Positions 27,476 through 35,956 of a DNA stretch of 64,000 nt are shown here, in pieces; the first letter of the stretch is position 1; each line of letters starts with the position of its first letter. The translations under genes were made by a program, and so were the position numbers. Location: positions 61,184 to 125,183 of the forward strand of contig CANMZP010000011.1 in NCBI GenBank assembly GCA_947502355.1, in the 5' to 3' direction. The stretch is from an uncultured Thalassotalea sp. (GTDB lineage Bacteria > Pseudomonadota > Gammaproteobacteria > Enterobacterales > Alteromonadaceae). The notes under the pieces are model-generated. The model saw only the letters and a program-made list of their open reading frames with translations. It searched no databases and had not been told where the DNA came from.

Positions 27476-28822
27476 ATGAAGACAACCAAACGGGCTTTAT
27501 TGCTCCTAAATTGTGAACAACACATTTCAGAATGGCAACGAGAACTCGAAGCTTTCAACTGGAAGTGTCTAATAGCTAATACTCCCCTTAAAGCCCATCA
27601 ACAAATTCAAAAATATCAATGCAAAGTCTGCTTAGCCTTAGTGACTGAATCAAATCATAAAAAAGTCTACAGCCTGATTGCAGATATAAAATCTAAAACG
27701 CCCAATATTAAGTGCTTGGCCATTGTTGATAAAAACACAGAGCTAACAAAATTAAACTGGGCGCAATCATTACCAAGATTTTTTACAGACTTTCACCATA
27801 ATCCAGTTGATTGGAAAATGCTGAACTTTGAATTAGGCCATGCATTAGGTATTGCTTCTCTGGCAGTCAACTTAACCGACTTAATAGATGACTCTCGTTT
27901 TAAATTAATTGGTAACTCAAACGTTATGCAACAGGTCCAACAAACACTCGTTAAATTTGCAAATTGTGAACAATCAGTACTACTCAATGGGGAAACAGGC
28001 ACCGGTAAAGATTTATGCGCCCAAATAATTCACTTAAACTCTCCAAGACGGGGATCCCCGTTCATTACTATTAACTGTGGTGCTTTACCGCCTTCATTAA
28101 TTCATTCTGAATTATTCGGTCATGAAAAAGGAGCGTTTACTAGCGCTGATAGTCAATATATTGGTCATATAGAAAGAGCGAATAACGGTACTTTGTTCCT
28201 GGATGAAATAGGTGACTTGCCTTTGGCGTTGCAAGTTAACTTATTACATTTTTTAGAAACTCACCGCATTGAAAGGTTAGGAGGTCATAAGGAAATTCAG
28301 GTAAACTGCCGGATTATATTTGCCACCCACATAAACTTACAGAATGCCATAGTTGAGGGGAAATTCAGAGAGGACTTATACCACAGAATAAACATATTAC
28401 AGCTCACATTACCAAGCCTTAGAGAGCACATAGATGATCTCGAACTTCTAGCTGAACACTTCTTAAAGCTTTATAGCAAAAATGAGCAAACTCATTTTAC
28501 AAAGTCTTGCCTCAAAAAAATGAAACAATATGAATGGCCTGGTAACGTAAGGGAGTTAAGTAACCGCATACAACGGGCAATAATCATGACAAACACCAGC
28601 ACCATAACAGAAACCGACTTAGCATTGCCTTTACGAGATGCCTCATCAAGCAATATTAGACTCCTAAGACAGCGTGCAGATATTAATGGTGAAACCTTAT
28701 TAAAAGCAATGAGAAACAACAATCATAATATTTCAGCCGCGGCCAGAGAGTTGAAGATTTCCAGAACTACATTTTATCGATTACTCAAAAAATGTAACAT
28801 ACAGCTAAATACCTGCAAATAA
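27476..28822 (+). CDS. VpsR-like sigma54 enhancer-binding protein, degenerate receiver
   Basis: A 448-residue transcription activator of the NtrC/VpsR type. The N-terminal ~130 residues form a receiver-like domain without a phospho-acceptor aspartate (CKVCLALVTES where ILDVxMP would be). The AAA+ domain has Walker A NGETGTGKD (172-179), Walker B GTLFLDEIGDLPL, arginine-finger region FREDLYHRINIL, and a sigma54-contact loop reading GAFTSA (219-224) instead of GAFTGA. The C-terminal Fis helix-turn-helix is NISAAARELKISRTTFYRLL. Overall resemblance is to VpsR, the Vibrio biofilm regulator, which responds to c-di-GMP. No kinase gene is adjacent. The two genes downstream have sigma54 promoters, so they are its likely targets. 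Confidence 0.88.
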   Translation: MKTTKRALLLLNCEQHISEWQRELEAFNWKCLIANTPLKAHQQIQKYQCKVCLALVTESNHKKVYSLIADIKSKTPNIKCLAIVDKNTELTKLNWAQSLPRFFTDFHHNPVDWKMLNFELGHALGIASLAVNLTDLIDDSRFKLIGNSNVMQQVQQTLVKFANCEQSVLLNGETGTGKDLCAQIIHLNSPRRGSPFITINCGALPPSLIHSELFGHEKGAFTSADSQYIGHIERANNGTLFLDEIGDLPLALQVNLLHFLETHRIERLGGHKEIQVNCRIIFATHINLQNAIVEGKFREDLYHRINILQLTLPSLREHIDDLELLAEHFLKLYSKNEQTHFTKSCLKKMKQYEWPGNVRELSNRIQRAIIMTNTSTITETDLALPLRDASSSNIRLLRQRADINGETLLKAMRNNNHNISAAARELKISRTTFYRLLKKCNIQLNTCK

Positions 28823-29084
28823 TTCTCATCAACCTTTTTTCAAGTGGTTTCGATTATCTTCTTTATTTATTAATTTAATAGGATAAACCGTACCTAAATA
28901 AAAAGTATTTCATAATGCCAATTTTTCCCTCTGCACGAATGACATCCCTCAAAAGCAATAAATGTTACACAGTGTTCCAAAATATCAGTATTATCTTCAA
29001 TAAGTTATAAAAAAATCTTCTTTTTCAATGCATTCTTTTTTTGTTTACAATCAAAAAAGCTAAATAACTCAAAGGGATTTAATG

Positions 29085-29101
29085 CTGGTTTAAAAAATGC
29101 A
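29085..29101 (+). promoter_or_regulatory. Sigma54 promoter for the 942-residue secreted protein
   Basis: CTGGTTTAAAAAATGCA: CTGG at -24 and TGCA at -12, with GG and GC exactly 10 bases apart. Its start would be near 29112, leaving a 27-base leader with an ACAGGAGGCTACT ribosome site directly before the gene. The central bases of the -24 element (CACG) are not conserved. Confidence 0.65.
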
Positions 29102-29138
29102 TAAGGCCTCATGATTCTTTAATGAACAGGAGGCTACT

Positions 29139-31967
29139 ATGTTATTCATAAGTAAACTCTTGACGGCAATAAAACCGCCAAGGGGTTTGACCCTAAACAT
29201 AAAATTATTTATCTTTCTTTTAACGATATTTTGTCCTACATCAGTCTTACATGCGGGGCATGATTCAGGTTTCCTAGAGGGACCTCCTTTAAATGTACCA
29301 CCACTTAAAGGCGCTATATTTACGACTAAAGCTGATGGTGTTATCGTAAACGAAAACGTTCGTTACGAAGACAAAACTGAAGTTTACTTGATTGGCGGCC
29401 CTCCTAGCCCTAACGCTCCAAATTCAGCGGCTGCCCTGCCTGATGGCGATTATTACTTCCAGATTACTGATCCTTCCGGTAAATGCTTGTTGTCATCAAC
29501 AATTGATACTGCAAACACCAAAGATGGTACCTGTGGAAATATGAATGGTAATGGTCCTAATAAGTTCAAACCTCAACCCTTAGAATGCCGGAAATTTAAT
29601 GTAGAGAACGGTATTGTCACTATGGTCTACCCCGCTCACAATGGAGACGCTTGTGAGCATCTTACAGATAGTAATGATGATGGTGGTTTAACCGTTCAGA
29701 TGTTTCCATTTTCTGATACACCTAACCCTGGTGGCGTTTATAAAGCTTGGGTAGCTCCAGTTGATGATGTAAGACGCGCTTGTAAAGGTACTACATCTAC
29801 AAATATAGAGTTTCTTGGCGATGAATGGGGAGAAAACTGTGAAGGTGTTTGGGGGTTTAAACACTCAGAATCCAAAACAGATAATTTCAAAGTACTTGAA
29901 AATCGCCTTACCGCTTGGCCAGTTTCTGCAAGAGCATTCCACGATATTAACTTAAATTGTAAATTTGATCCGCTTATAGATGAACTAATTATTGATTGGG
30001 GTTTTGCTTTGCACGAGCCTTACTTGAGTCCATTTATTCAAACTCGTGGCATACCCAGTAATTTTAGAACTACTAATGAACCATCTGGAGAAGATATCCT
30101 TACTTTTGATGTGATTGGTAGGCAAGGCCTCATTTGGGCAATTGATCAACAAAACTCTGACTATGAAACTTTTGACTTTTTCGGTGAAAATGACGGTTCA
30201 GGAGGTCAGCAATTAGTTAATATGAACTCCAACTCAATCACAACATTCTCCGATCTAATTCCTTTTGTAAAATATGATGGTGGATTACCAAATTATTATA
30301 CTCAGCAGGGATTACCATTTATTTATTTCGACTTGCCATTAATTTGCCCTCCGGGTGTTGAAGTAAATACAAGTACCACGCTTCGTAATTCTAGCAACGC
30401 CTCAATAGATACTTTTGTTGACGGAGTAGTTGATAACAATGAAGATGACGGTACTTATGCAGAAGCAAATCAAGATCCTGATGGTTATGTAAGTGGTTTC
30501 ACACCGGAAAATTGGGTTGAAGATCCATTTAAAGACGGTATAAGTTATCGTAAAAATGAACCTATGCCAGATCCACTACTTACCCTTTCCATGGGTTCAG
30601 TCGGTATGGCTGAAATAACCGTTTGTAAATACTTTGAAGCAGATGGTCAATCAGGTAAAAGTGAAAATGAACCATATATTGGAAACTGGACAATCAATTT
30701 AAGCTACCCAACAGTTAATAATCCGATTAACCCAGGAACAATTCCAATTCCTAAAACCATATCTAAAGATGCAGCGAATACAGAATGTCCTGATAATGTC
30801 ACGCCAGCCAACACAGAACTATACAGCCAACTTGCAGAAAAATATGGCGATATTGCCGAGTTATGCGATGGTATAGTTAGCAAAAAAACAGAAAGTAACC
30901 CATCAGAAGAAGACTTTGGATGTACAACTTTCAGACTATTATTACCAAACGATTTAGACAATGTACCGTATGACCCGGATGGAGATGGAGATAGCGACAA
31001 ATATATCATCACTGAAACAAACCCTACCGGGTGGATAATTGCTTCCCCTGCTGAAGAGGAATTTGGGGTAGACGTTAGATCTGTACTTACCTATAGCGAC
31101 GATGTTAATAAAAAAGGGCCTGTAATTAGTGGCGTTGCTTACCCTAGTGCAGGAGGTACATATCCACCAAATCATAAATTTGAATTTGGTAACACCTGTA
31201 AGTTGCCACCAGCTGATTTTGGCACCAAAGGCTTTTGGCATAATATCAATGGCTTAAATACTATTGCAAATGGAAATGAATTGGTATCCGTAATGATGGT
31301 GGATGTTGACTACGGTGCATGCGATAACCCAGTAGGCCCTGACCCCGAAGGAACAGAAATTCCTGAGTTTGTGGCATTTGTAAACACTCTCAAGCCGTAT
31401 TACAAAGGATCTGATTACTTCAACGGCAAAGTCAGAAATGAGATAAATGATGTGGGATGCGAACCATTTGACGGCGCTGGTGAAGGCACAGGTGATATCA
31501 ATGGTAATGGACTTGTTCCTTCCGCCTATAACAATGAGGAGCAATTTAAAGTCGCTGAAGCTGGAACCGTTTTTGCAGAAATATCCCATTTCCTTGTTAA
31601 CCGTAACAACGATGGCACTGGTGAAATGAATGGCAAAGAACAACTGGCCCAACAATTATTGGCCTTCTTGTTTAATATTCATTATCAAACGGGAGCAACA
31701 CTATCTTGTAAAACATACATGAATGGTGCATGTAGCGAAATACAGGGTGCACCACATATTTATTATCATGGTCAAACACCTGCTGATGCTGTAGACGCCA
31801 ATGTGTTAATCAATATGGCTTTATCTGCTTGGATGACAGGTGTAAGTGTAGATAGTATTAAAACCGTCTTAGATAACTGGAACAATGGTTGGGAAGAAAA
31901 TGGTATTGAAAAACTCATTTATATTGTTCCAACCTATGAACAATGTATGGCGTTGGTGGAAGAATAA
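29139..31967 (+). CDS. Large secreted protein with Cna-B-like and GxKGFWHN domains
   Basis: A 942-residue exported protein with no exact match known to me. A long basic n-region and hydrophobic core (LFIFLLTIFCPTSVLHA) form the signal peptide, cleaving near residue 40. The middle is beta-rich, cysteine-containing and acidic. Around residues 490-690 it resembles Cna-B/SdrD-type prealbumin domains (AEITVCKYFEADGQSGKSENEP, then YIITETNPTGWIIASP). Next comes PADFGTKGFWHNINGLNTIA, like the GTKGFWKNH segment of some collagen-adhesin-type proteins. There is a calcium-like DPDGDGDSDKY. No membrane anchor or sorting tail is present. Probably a surface or matrix protein; the function is inferred only from domain style and the sigma54 promoter. 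Confidence 0.7.
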   Translation: MLFISKLLTAIKPPRGLTLNIKLFIFLLTIFCPTSVLHAGHDSGFLEGPPLNVPPLKGAIFTTKADGVIVNENVRYEDKTEVYLIGGPPSPNAPNSAAALPDGDYYFQITDPSGKCLLSSTIDTANTKDGTCGNMNGNGPNKFKPQPLECRKFNVENGIVTMVYPAHNGDACEHLTDSNDDGGLTVQMFPFSDTPNPGGVYKAWVAPVDDVRRACKGTTSTNIEFLGDEWGENCEGVWGFKHSESKTDNFKVLENRLTAWPVSARAFHDINLNCKFDPLIDELIIDWGFALHEPYLSPFIQTRGIPSNFRTTNEPSGEDILTFDVIGRQGLIWAIDQQNSDYETFDFFGENDGSGGQQLVNMNSNSITTFSDLIPFVKYDGGLPNYYTQQGLPFIYFDLPLICPPGVEVNTSTTLRNSSNASIDTFVDGVVDNNEDDGTYAEANQDPDGYVSGFTPENWVEDPFKDGISYRKNEPMPDPLLTLSMGSVGMAEITVCKYFEADGQSGKSENEPYIGNWTINLSYPTVNNPINPGTIPIPKTISKDAANTECPDNVTPANTELYSQLAEKYGDIAELCDGIVSKKTESNPSEEDFGCTTFRLLLPNDLDNVPYDPDGDGDSDKYIITETNPTGWIIASPAEEEFGVDVRSVLTYSDDVNKKGPVISGVAYPSAGGTYPPNHKFEFGNTCKLPPADFGTKGFWHNINGLNTIANGNELVSVMMVDVDYGACDNPVGPDPEGTEIPEFVAFVNTLKPYYKGSDYFNGKVRNEINDVGCEPFDGAGEGTGDINGNGLVPSAYNNEEQFKVAEAGTVFAEISHFLVNRNNDGTGEMNGKEQLAQQLLAFLFNIHYQTGATLSCKTYMNGACSEIQGAPHIYYHGQTPADAVDANVLINMALSAWMTGVSVDSIKTVLDNWNNGWEENGIEKLIYIVPTYEQCMALVEE

Positions 31968-32013
31968 ACCTAATATCTATTAACTTACACATTCCATAAA
32001 TTATCGTTTCTAC

Positions 32014-32048
32014 AAAAGGCTTAGGGATCCCCCCCCTAAGCCTTTTTT
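32014..32048 (+). terminator. Terminator after the first large secreted protein
   Basis: Stem AAAAGGCTTAGGG / CCCTAAGCCTTTT with a C-rich loop, followed by Ts. The second large gene is thus a separate transcript. Confidence 0.9.
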
Positions 32049-32422
32049 ACTTGATTTTGTATACTTAGGTTCTAATGATTGTCCAGTAAAGAATTTGGTA
32101 TTTAACGACCTTTCAATATTTACCCTGCTAGCGCTAAGGAAAAGTACCGGTTGGATTAATTATCCTTCACAAAAGTGTGCGGTTCCATTAAATCAAATCA
32201 ATAAAAATACCTACAGGAAACTTGCTGCAAATAAAGAACCAATTAAATTTGTGTTACATGTTCAATTGTGTGTTTCGTTCTGTTCACAAGATAAACAATA
32301 AATTTCTTAATAAATTCAATGTATTAAATTTTTTTAATGGCTATGTACATTTAAAGTGTCAATCTTGGAAGATTCTTGATTTTGTTTTTTATAAAAAGTC
32401 TTTTTTTTCAGTGAGTTATTAA
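32049..32422. other. Gene-free AT-rich region before the second sigma54 promoter
   Basis: About 370 AT-rich bases with only short, unsupported frames. The region may hold enhancer sites for the adjacent activator. The 9-mer CAGTGAGTT occurs at 32409-32417 and again at 32464-32472, flanking the promoter. Confidence 0.45.
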
Positions 32423-32439
32423 TTGGCCTGTTTTTTGCC
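32423..32439 (+). promoter_or_regulatory. Sigma54 promoter for the 957-residue secreted protein
   Basis: TTGGCCTGTTTTTTGCC: a near-consensus TTGGC at -24, TTGC at -12, GG to GC spacing exactly 10. It predicts a start near 32450 and a leader of about 95 bases. The AAAGGAAAG ribosome site precedes the ATG at 32546. Confidence 0.75.
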
Positions 32440-32545
32440 TTTTAGTACCGTTGTGACCTATTACAGTGAGTTGTTTTTTAACTTTTCCTGTGAAGGGAAT
32501 AATAGCTTCGCAGTTAACTCATTCTAACTTTAAAGGAAAGAAACT

Positions 32546-35419
32546 ATGAATGTAACTAAACCTCCACTTTTCTCCAAGAGGCTAATCTCTTTTGGGAAGA
32601 AAAGTATCTTTATTTTTTTAATATCTTTTCCACTTTTCGCTGAGCCTACCTCAGATGCTGATATTCCTATTTTTGAATTGATTGCTAACCCTCTAGATAA
32701 TGGGAGAACTTTTGAATGTATGGCAAATGCTTATTTAACCGCTGAGGGCAAAGGGTTAAAAAGTGATCCCGAAAGCTCGCTGAATTGTACGGCGAATGAC
32801 GTCGAAATAACTGAAGTAGAGCCTCAAGGAGTAGTTGTTAGAGGAGTTGAAGACAAGGAAGCCCCTTTTACTTGTATTAAAGGAGAACTATTTACCTTAA
32901 TTGCTGATGTAACGGTGAAAACAAATGCTGATAGAAGGTACGATACCACTTTTTATCTGCCATTAAATGAGTTATCACCTCAAGTTGTTCAAGAAAATAG
33001 CTCATGTGCCATCATATTACCTAGCTCGATTGAAAATAAACCTGCTCCTCCATTCAGATTCGATGGTGACAATTGCGGTGACATAGATAAAACAGGATTA
33101 GAGCTTGATCAATATATTATAGATAATGCTCGATTTACCATGTTATGTGATAGTAGCAATACAAGCCCGACAAATAATGAAGTCGAGTTTGAGTATTGTG
33201 CCGCTTGGAGTGTTAAGGATCGTCTTGATTGTACGGGAGATCCTGATGACACCGATTTTCTAATAGCAGGACAAGTGCCTTCACAAACATCAAAATGTAA
33301 TTGTGACTCATTTCCTATTCCAGTCTTTTTTGAACCAAAGCCTCCGGTAATTACCAAGACTCGTGAAATGCCTGATAACAGAGATGAGTCAGGGGGAATT
33401 TTTGATTATGCAGTAAATATAAAGCGTGCTGCTAATGATCAATCTGATAAAGTGATTCTAACAGCTCTAGACGAGTTTATCCAAGTTGTTGGTGACCCCG
33501 ATCTTGATAACAGTATTGGACAGCTAATAACTTTTGATTTATTTACAACGCCTGCTTGTGATTTTACGGATCCGGAACCTGATCCAATAACCTATAATGA
33601 TATTTCCAATTGCACCAATTTCTCTTCCCCAAGTTTTGATGGAATCTATTTAATTAAAAATACCTGTTATGATAAGACGGATTCTGATAAGGAGTTAACT
33701 AATGATGAAGAACTTAGTTGTGAGTTCAGCTTATTTATAAATGATGATGATTTACTTGACGATCCGACTCCAAATGACAACAGTTCGCCACAAGAAGTGT
33801 ATAAGGACTTTGTAAGATATTCCGCTGAAGATGTTAATGGCGATGAAGTTGGCGATGATACATGTAATCGATTCTTCCCACCTGCAGATGTTGAAAATAA
33901 TAATTGTTCTTCCATTGTTCCTATTTATATAAATAATGTAGACCCAGATGTTAGCATTACTAAATTGCCGGTATTAGGAGATAGCAATGCCATTGCTCGA
34001 GGCTTGAGGAACGAGGAAGGAGAGTATTATCTTGATAATGCGAATGGCCCTGTAACCTATGAGATAACTATTACCAACCCAAGTAAATCACCAAACAGCA
34101 ATAACACTTTGATAGATAGAGTTGACCCGATTTGGTTTACCGAGTTCTTCGATTATGGTGAAGATCCCACTTTAACTAGCAATGATAAGATAGACTTATT
34201 AAGCAATTGCACACCTTCGGGAGATTCCGTGGGTGTACCTATGCCTGTAGATGAAAGCACTGCACTGCCGGTGGGAGGAATATTCACTTGCCGTTATCAA
34301 GATACTCCTGATGTTGATAATGATGACGATACGGCAAATCCTGATAATATTTATACCAATTATGTTGAAATTGTAATTCAAGATAATGAAAGCAGAGTAG
34401 CTGATGACAATGATTTTGCTACAGTTAAACTTGGTAACCCTATGATTAGCTTGACTAAAGAAGTACTAGGTCCCGATGATACCGAGTTCAGTTCAGCAAC
34501 AACTGTTCCAGAATTGGGAATAGATGATGCGCGCATAGTTATCTATAAGTTTGAAATAACCAATACTCGAAGTGATGGTAGTGATGCCCCACTTTACATA
34601 ACCGCTATTAAGGATTATGAGTTGTTTGGAAATAACACACCAACTGATCCTGATCAACTTGCTTCAGCGGCTATAACTACTTTACCTAATGAATATTCAC
34701 CTGAATGCTCAGCTTCATATTCAGGAACTAATAGACCTAAAATCACTAAGGAAGGGATTCCTACCGATAAATTTACTTGTTATGTAGCGGCCGTTATTAG
34801 TGGTCAACCTGAACAAGTGTTGGTTAATACTGCTTATGCTGATGCTGAAACAAGTTCCAATACTCCGGTAGAGCCAGCTGGCCCTGCTATGGCTACAGTT
34901 ACAATCTATGATGTCCCTCCTACAATTGATGTTGGGTTCGCTCTCGGCGCTCGTGTTTTTATATCATATGAAAATACTAGCGATGAAGATATTTATTTAA
35001 GTGGTATATTTGTTTTAAACACTCCCGTTTTGAATGGAAAAACAATTTCAAGGCCTTTAGGCTGCGAAACTAACACTGAAGTCGAGTGTACATCGATGTT
35101 TACTATTAAGACAGATAGTGGACCGGTTATGTTTTCCGGTTCGTCTGTTTCATCTTGTGTAAATCCAACTGTGGAAACCTCTGGTGATATAGTTTATCCG
35201 AATGATTTATTGATATTAGAGCCAGATGATCCTCCAGGAACTTGCTTTTTTGATGTGCTATTTACTCCTGGCTATGAGCCCGTAGACTTCGGGCAGTTTA
35301 GCGCTGATGCAGCTACAGTAAATAGCGATAAAGTAACGATTGAATTCAAAGATGAAGAGGGAACCTCTGTAAGTGCAAGGGCTAGAGCTAAAGTTATAAC
35401 TAAGGATTTTGATAATTAG
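32546..35419 (+). CDS. Large secreted protein with DUF11-like repeats
   Basis: A 957-residue exported protein. The signal peptide (SIFIFLISFPLFA, cleavage near residue 32) leads to a cysteine-containing N-terminal region (about 33-270). Further on are repeated beta-sandwich units of the DUF11 / conserved-repeat type: PVTYEITITNPSKSPNSNNT, then ITNTRSDGSDAPLYITAIKD. Each is preceded by a proline-rich SITKLPV- or SLTKEVL-type linker. The chain is very acidic with many Asp/Asn, suggesting calcium binding. There is no membrane anchor, lipobox or sorting tail. Such repeats occur in adhesins and matrix proteins. It shares promoter type and style with the preceding large protein, and the two probably act together. 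Confidence 0.7.
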   Translation: MNVTKPPLFSKRLISFGKKSIFIFLISFPLFAEPTSDADIPIFELIANPLDNGRTFECMANAYLTAEGKGLKSDPESSLNCTANDVEITEVEPQGVVVRGVEDKEAPFTCIKGELFTLIADVTVKTNADRRYDTTFYLPLNELSPQVVQENSSCAIILPSSIENKPAPPFRFDGDNCGDIDKTGLELDQYIIDNARFTMLCDSSNTSPTNNEVEFEYCAAWSVKDRLDCTGDPDDTDFLIAGQVPSQTSKCNCDSFPIPVFFEPKPPVITKTREMPDNRDESGGIFDYAVNIKRAANDQSDKVILTALDEFIQVVGDPDLDNSIGQLITFDLFTTPACDFTDPEPDPITYNDISNCTNFSSPSFDGIYLIKNTCYDKTDSDKELTNDEELSCEFSLFINDDDLLDDPTPNDNSSPQEVYKDFVRYSAEDVNGDEVGDDTCNRFFPPADVENNNCSSIVPIYINNVDPDVSITKLPVLGDSNAIARGLRNEEGEYYLDNANGPVTYEITITNPSKSPNSNNTLIDRVDPIWFTEFFDYGEDPTLTSNDKIDLLSNCTPSGDSVGVPMPVDESTALPVGGIFTCRYQDTPDVDNDDDTANPDNIYTNYVEIVIQDNESRVADDNDFATVKLGNPMISLTKEVLGPDDTEFSSATTVPELGIDDARIVIYKFEITNTRSDGSDAPLYITAIKDYELFGNNTPTDPDQLASAAITTLPNEYSPECSASYSGTNRPKITKEGIPTDKFTCYVAAVISGQPEQVLVNTAYADAETSSNTPVEPAGPAMATVTIYDVPPTIDVGFALGARVFISYENTSDEDIYLSGIFVLNTPVLNGKTISRPLGCETNTEVECTSMFTIKTDSGPVMFSGSSVSSCVNPTVETSGDIVYPNDLLILEPDDPPGTCFFDVLFTPGYEPVDFGQFSADAATVNSDKVTIEFKDEEGTSVSARARAKVITKDFDN

Positions 35420-35436
35420 AGCAATAATTATTTGGA

Positions 35437-35464
35437 AAAATGGCGATCATTTGATCGCCATTTC
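35437..35464 (+). terminator. Possible terminator after the second large secreted protein
   Basis: Perfect inverted repeat AAATGGCGATCA / TGATCGCCATTT. The T run is short (three), so efficiency is uncertain. Confidence 0.55.
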
Positions 35465-35596
35465 AAACTGATGACAAAATCCCATACACGGGTCGAGGAC
35501 TTTGCACTAATAGAAACATGGAAAATTAATAAAAAATAACCATATTAAGAGCCTTACCCACAACAACACGAACTTATAATGAACTCCCTTGACTAG

Positions 35597-35734
35597 TTAG
35601 CTCCAACAAACCATCTGGTTCGCAAACATAATAAGTACATTGACTTTGAGTTCATCCGAGATGAAGTTAAGGATTATTTTGCAGCCATAATGGCACTTTC
35701 TCAGCATCATTCACAAACGTCAAATCATCAATGA
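35597..35734 (+). pseudogene. Transposase N-terminal remnant (IS1182-like)
   Basis: A 45-codon frame without a start codon encodes LAPTNHLVRKHNKYIDFEFI followed by RDEVKDYF. This matches the N-terminus of IS1182-type transposases (typically PxDHLLRKIDKYIDFSFI). It runs into unrelated residues and stops at TGA (35732-35734). A TAG lies directly upstream. No full transposase or terminal inverted repeats are visible. A second start-less frame (35746-35886) reads DIPKRDPKIKHFKRSSSG and is unrecognised; it may be another decayed gene. Confidence 0.65.
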
Positions 35735-35956
35735 CATTGAAGTAAATTCATCCTGTTATTGCTACTTCACATGGGAATCACCAAGACCTTTCCCCAATAA
35801 ATTGGTCCATAGCATTTGACATTCCAAAAAGAGATCCAAAAATAAAACACTTTAAGAGAAGTTCATCGGGGAAATTGAAAAATTAATCATTCGCTATTCA
35901 TTTTAATTGCTTATATGATTAATTATCGTTGTTACTAAAGAAATAAATCCAACACT

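Noticed and set aside
27476..28822. Calling the activator FlrA or FlrC
   Set aside because: The degenerate receiver, GAFTSA loop and neighbours fit VpsR-like regulators better, and flrC is already present at 2666-4018.
32095..32422. Two short overlapping frames between the large secreted protein genes
   Set aside because: No ribosome sites, no family features, and low-complexity AT-rich composition; probably chance frames.
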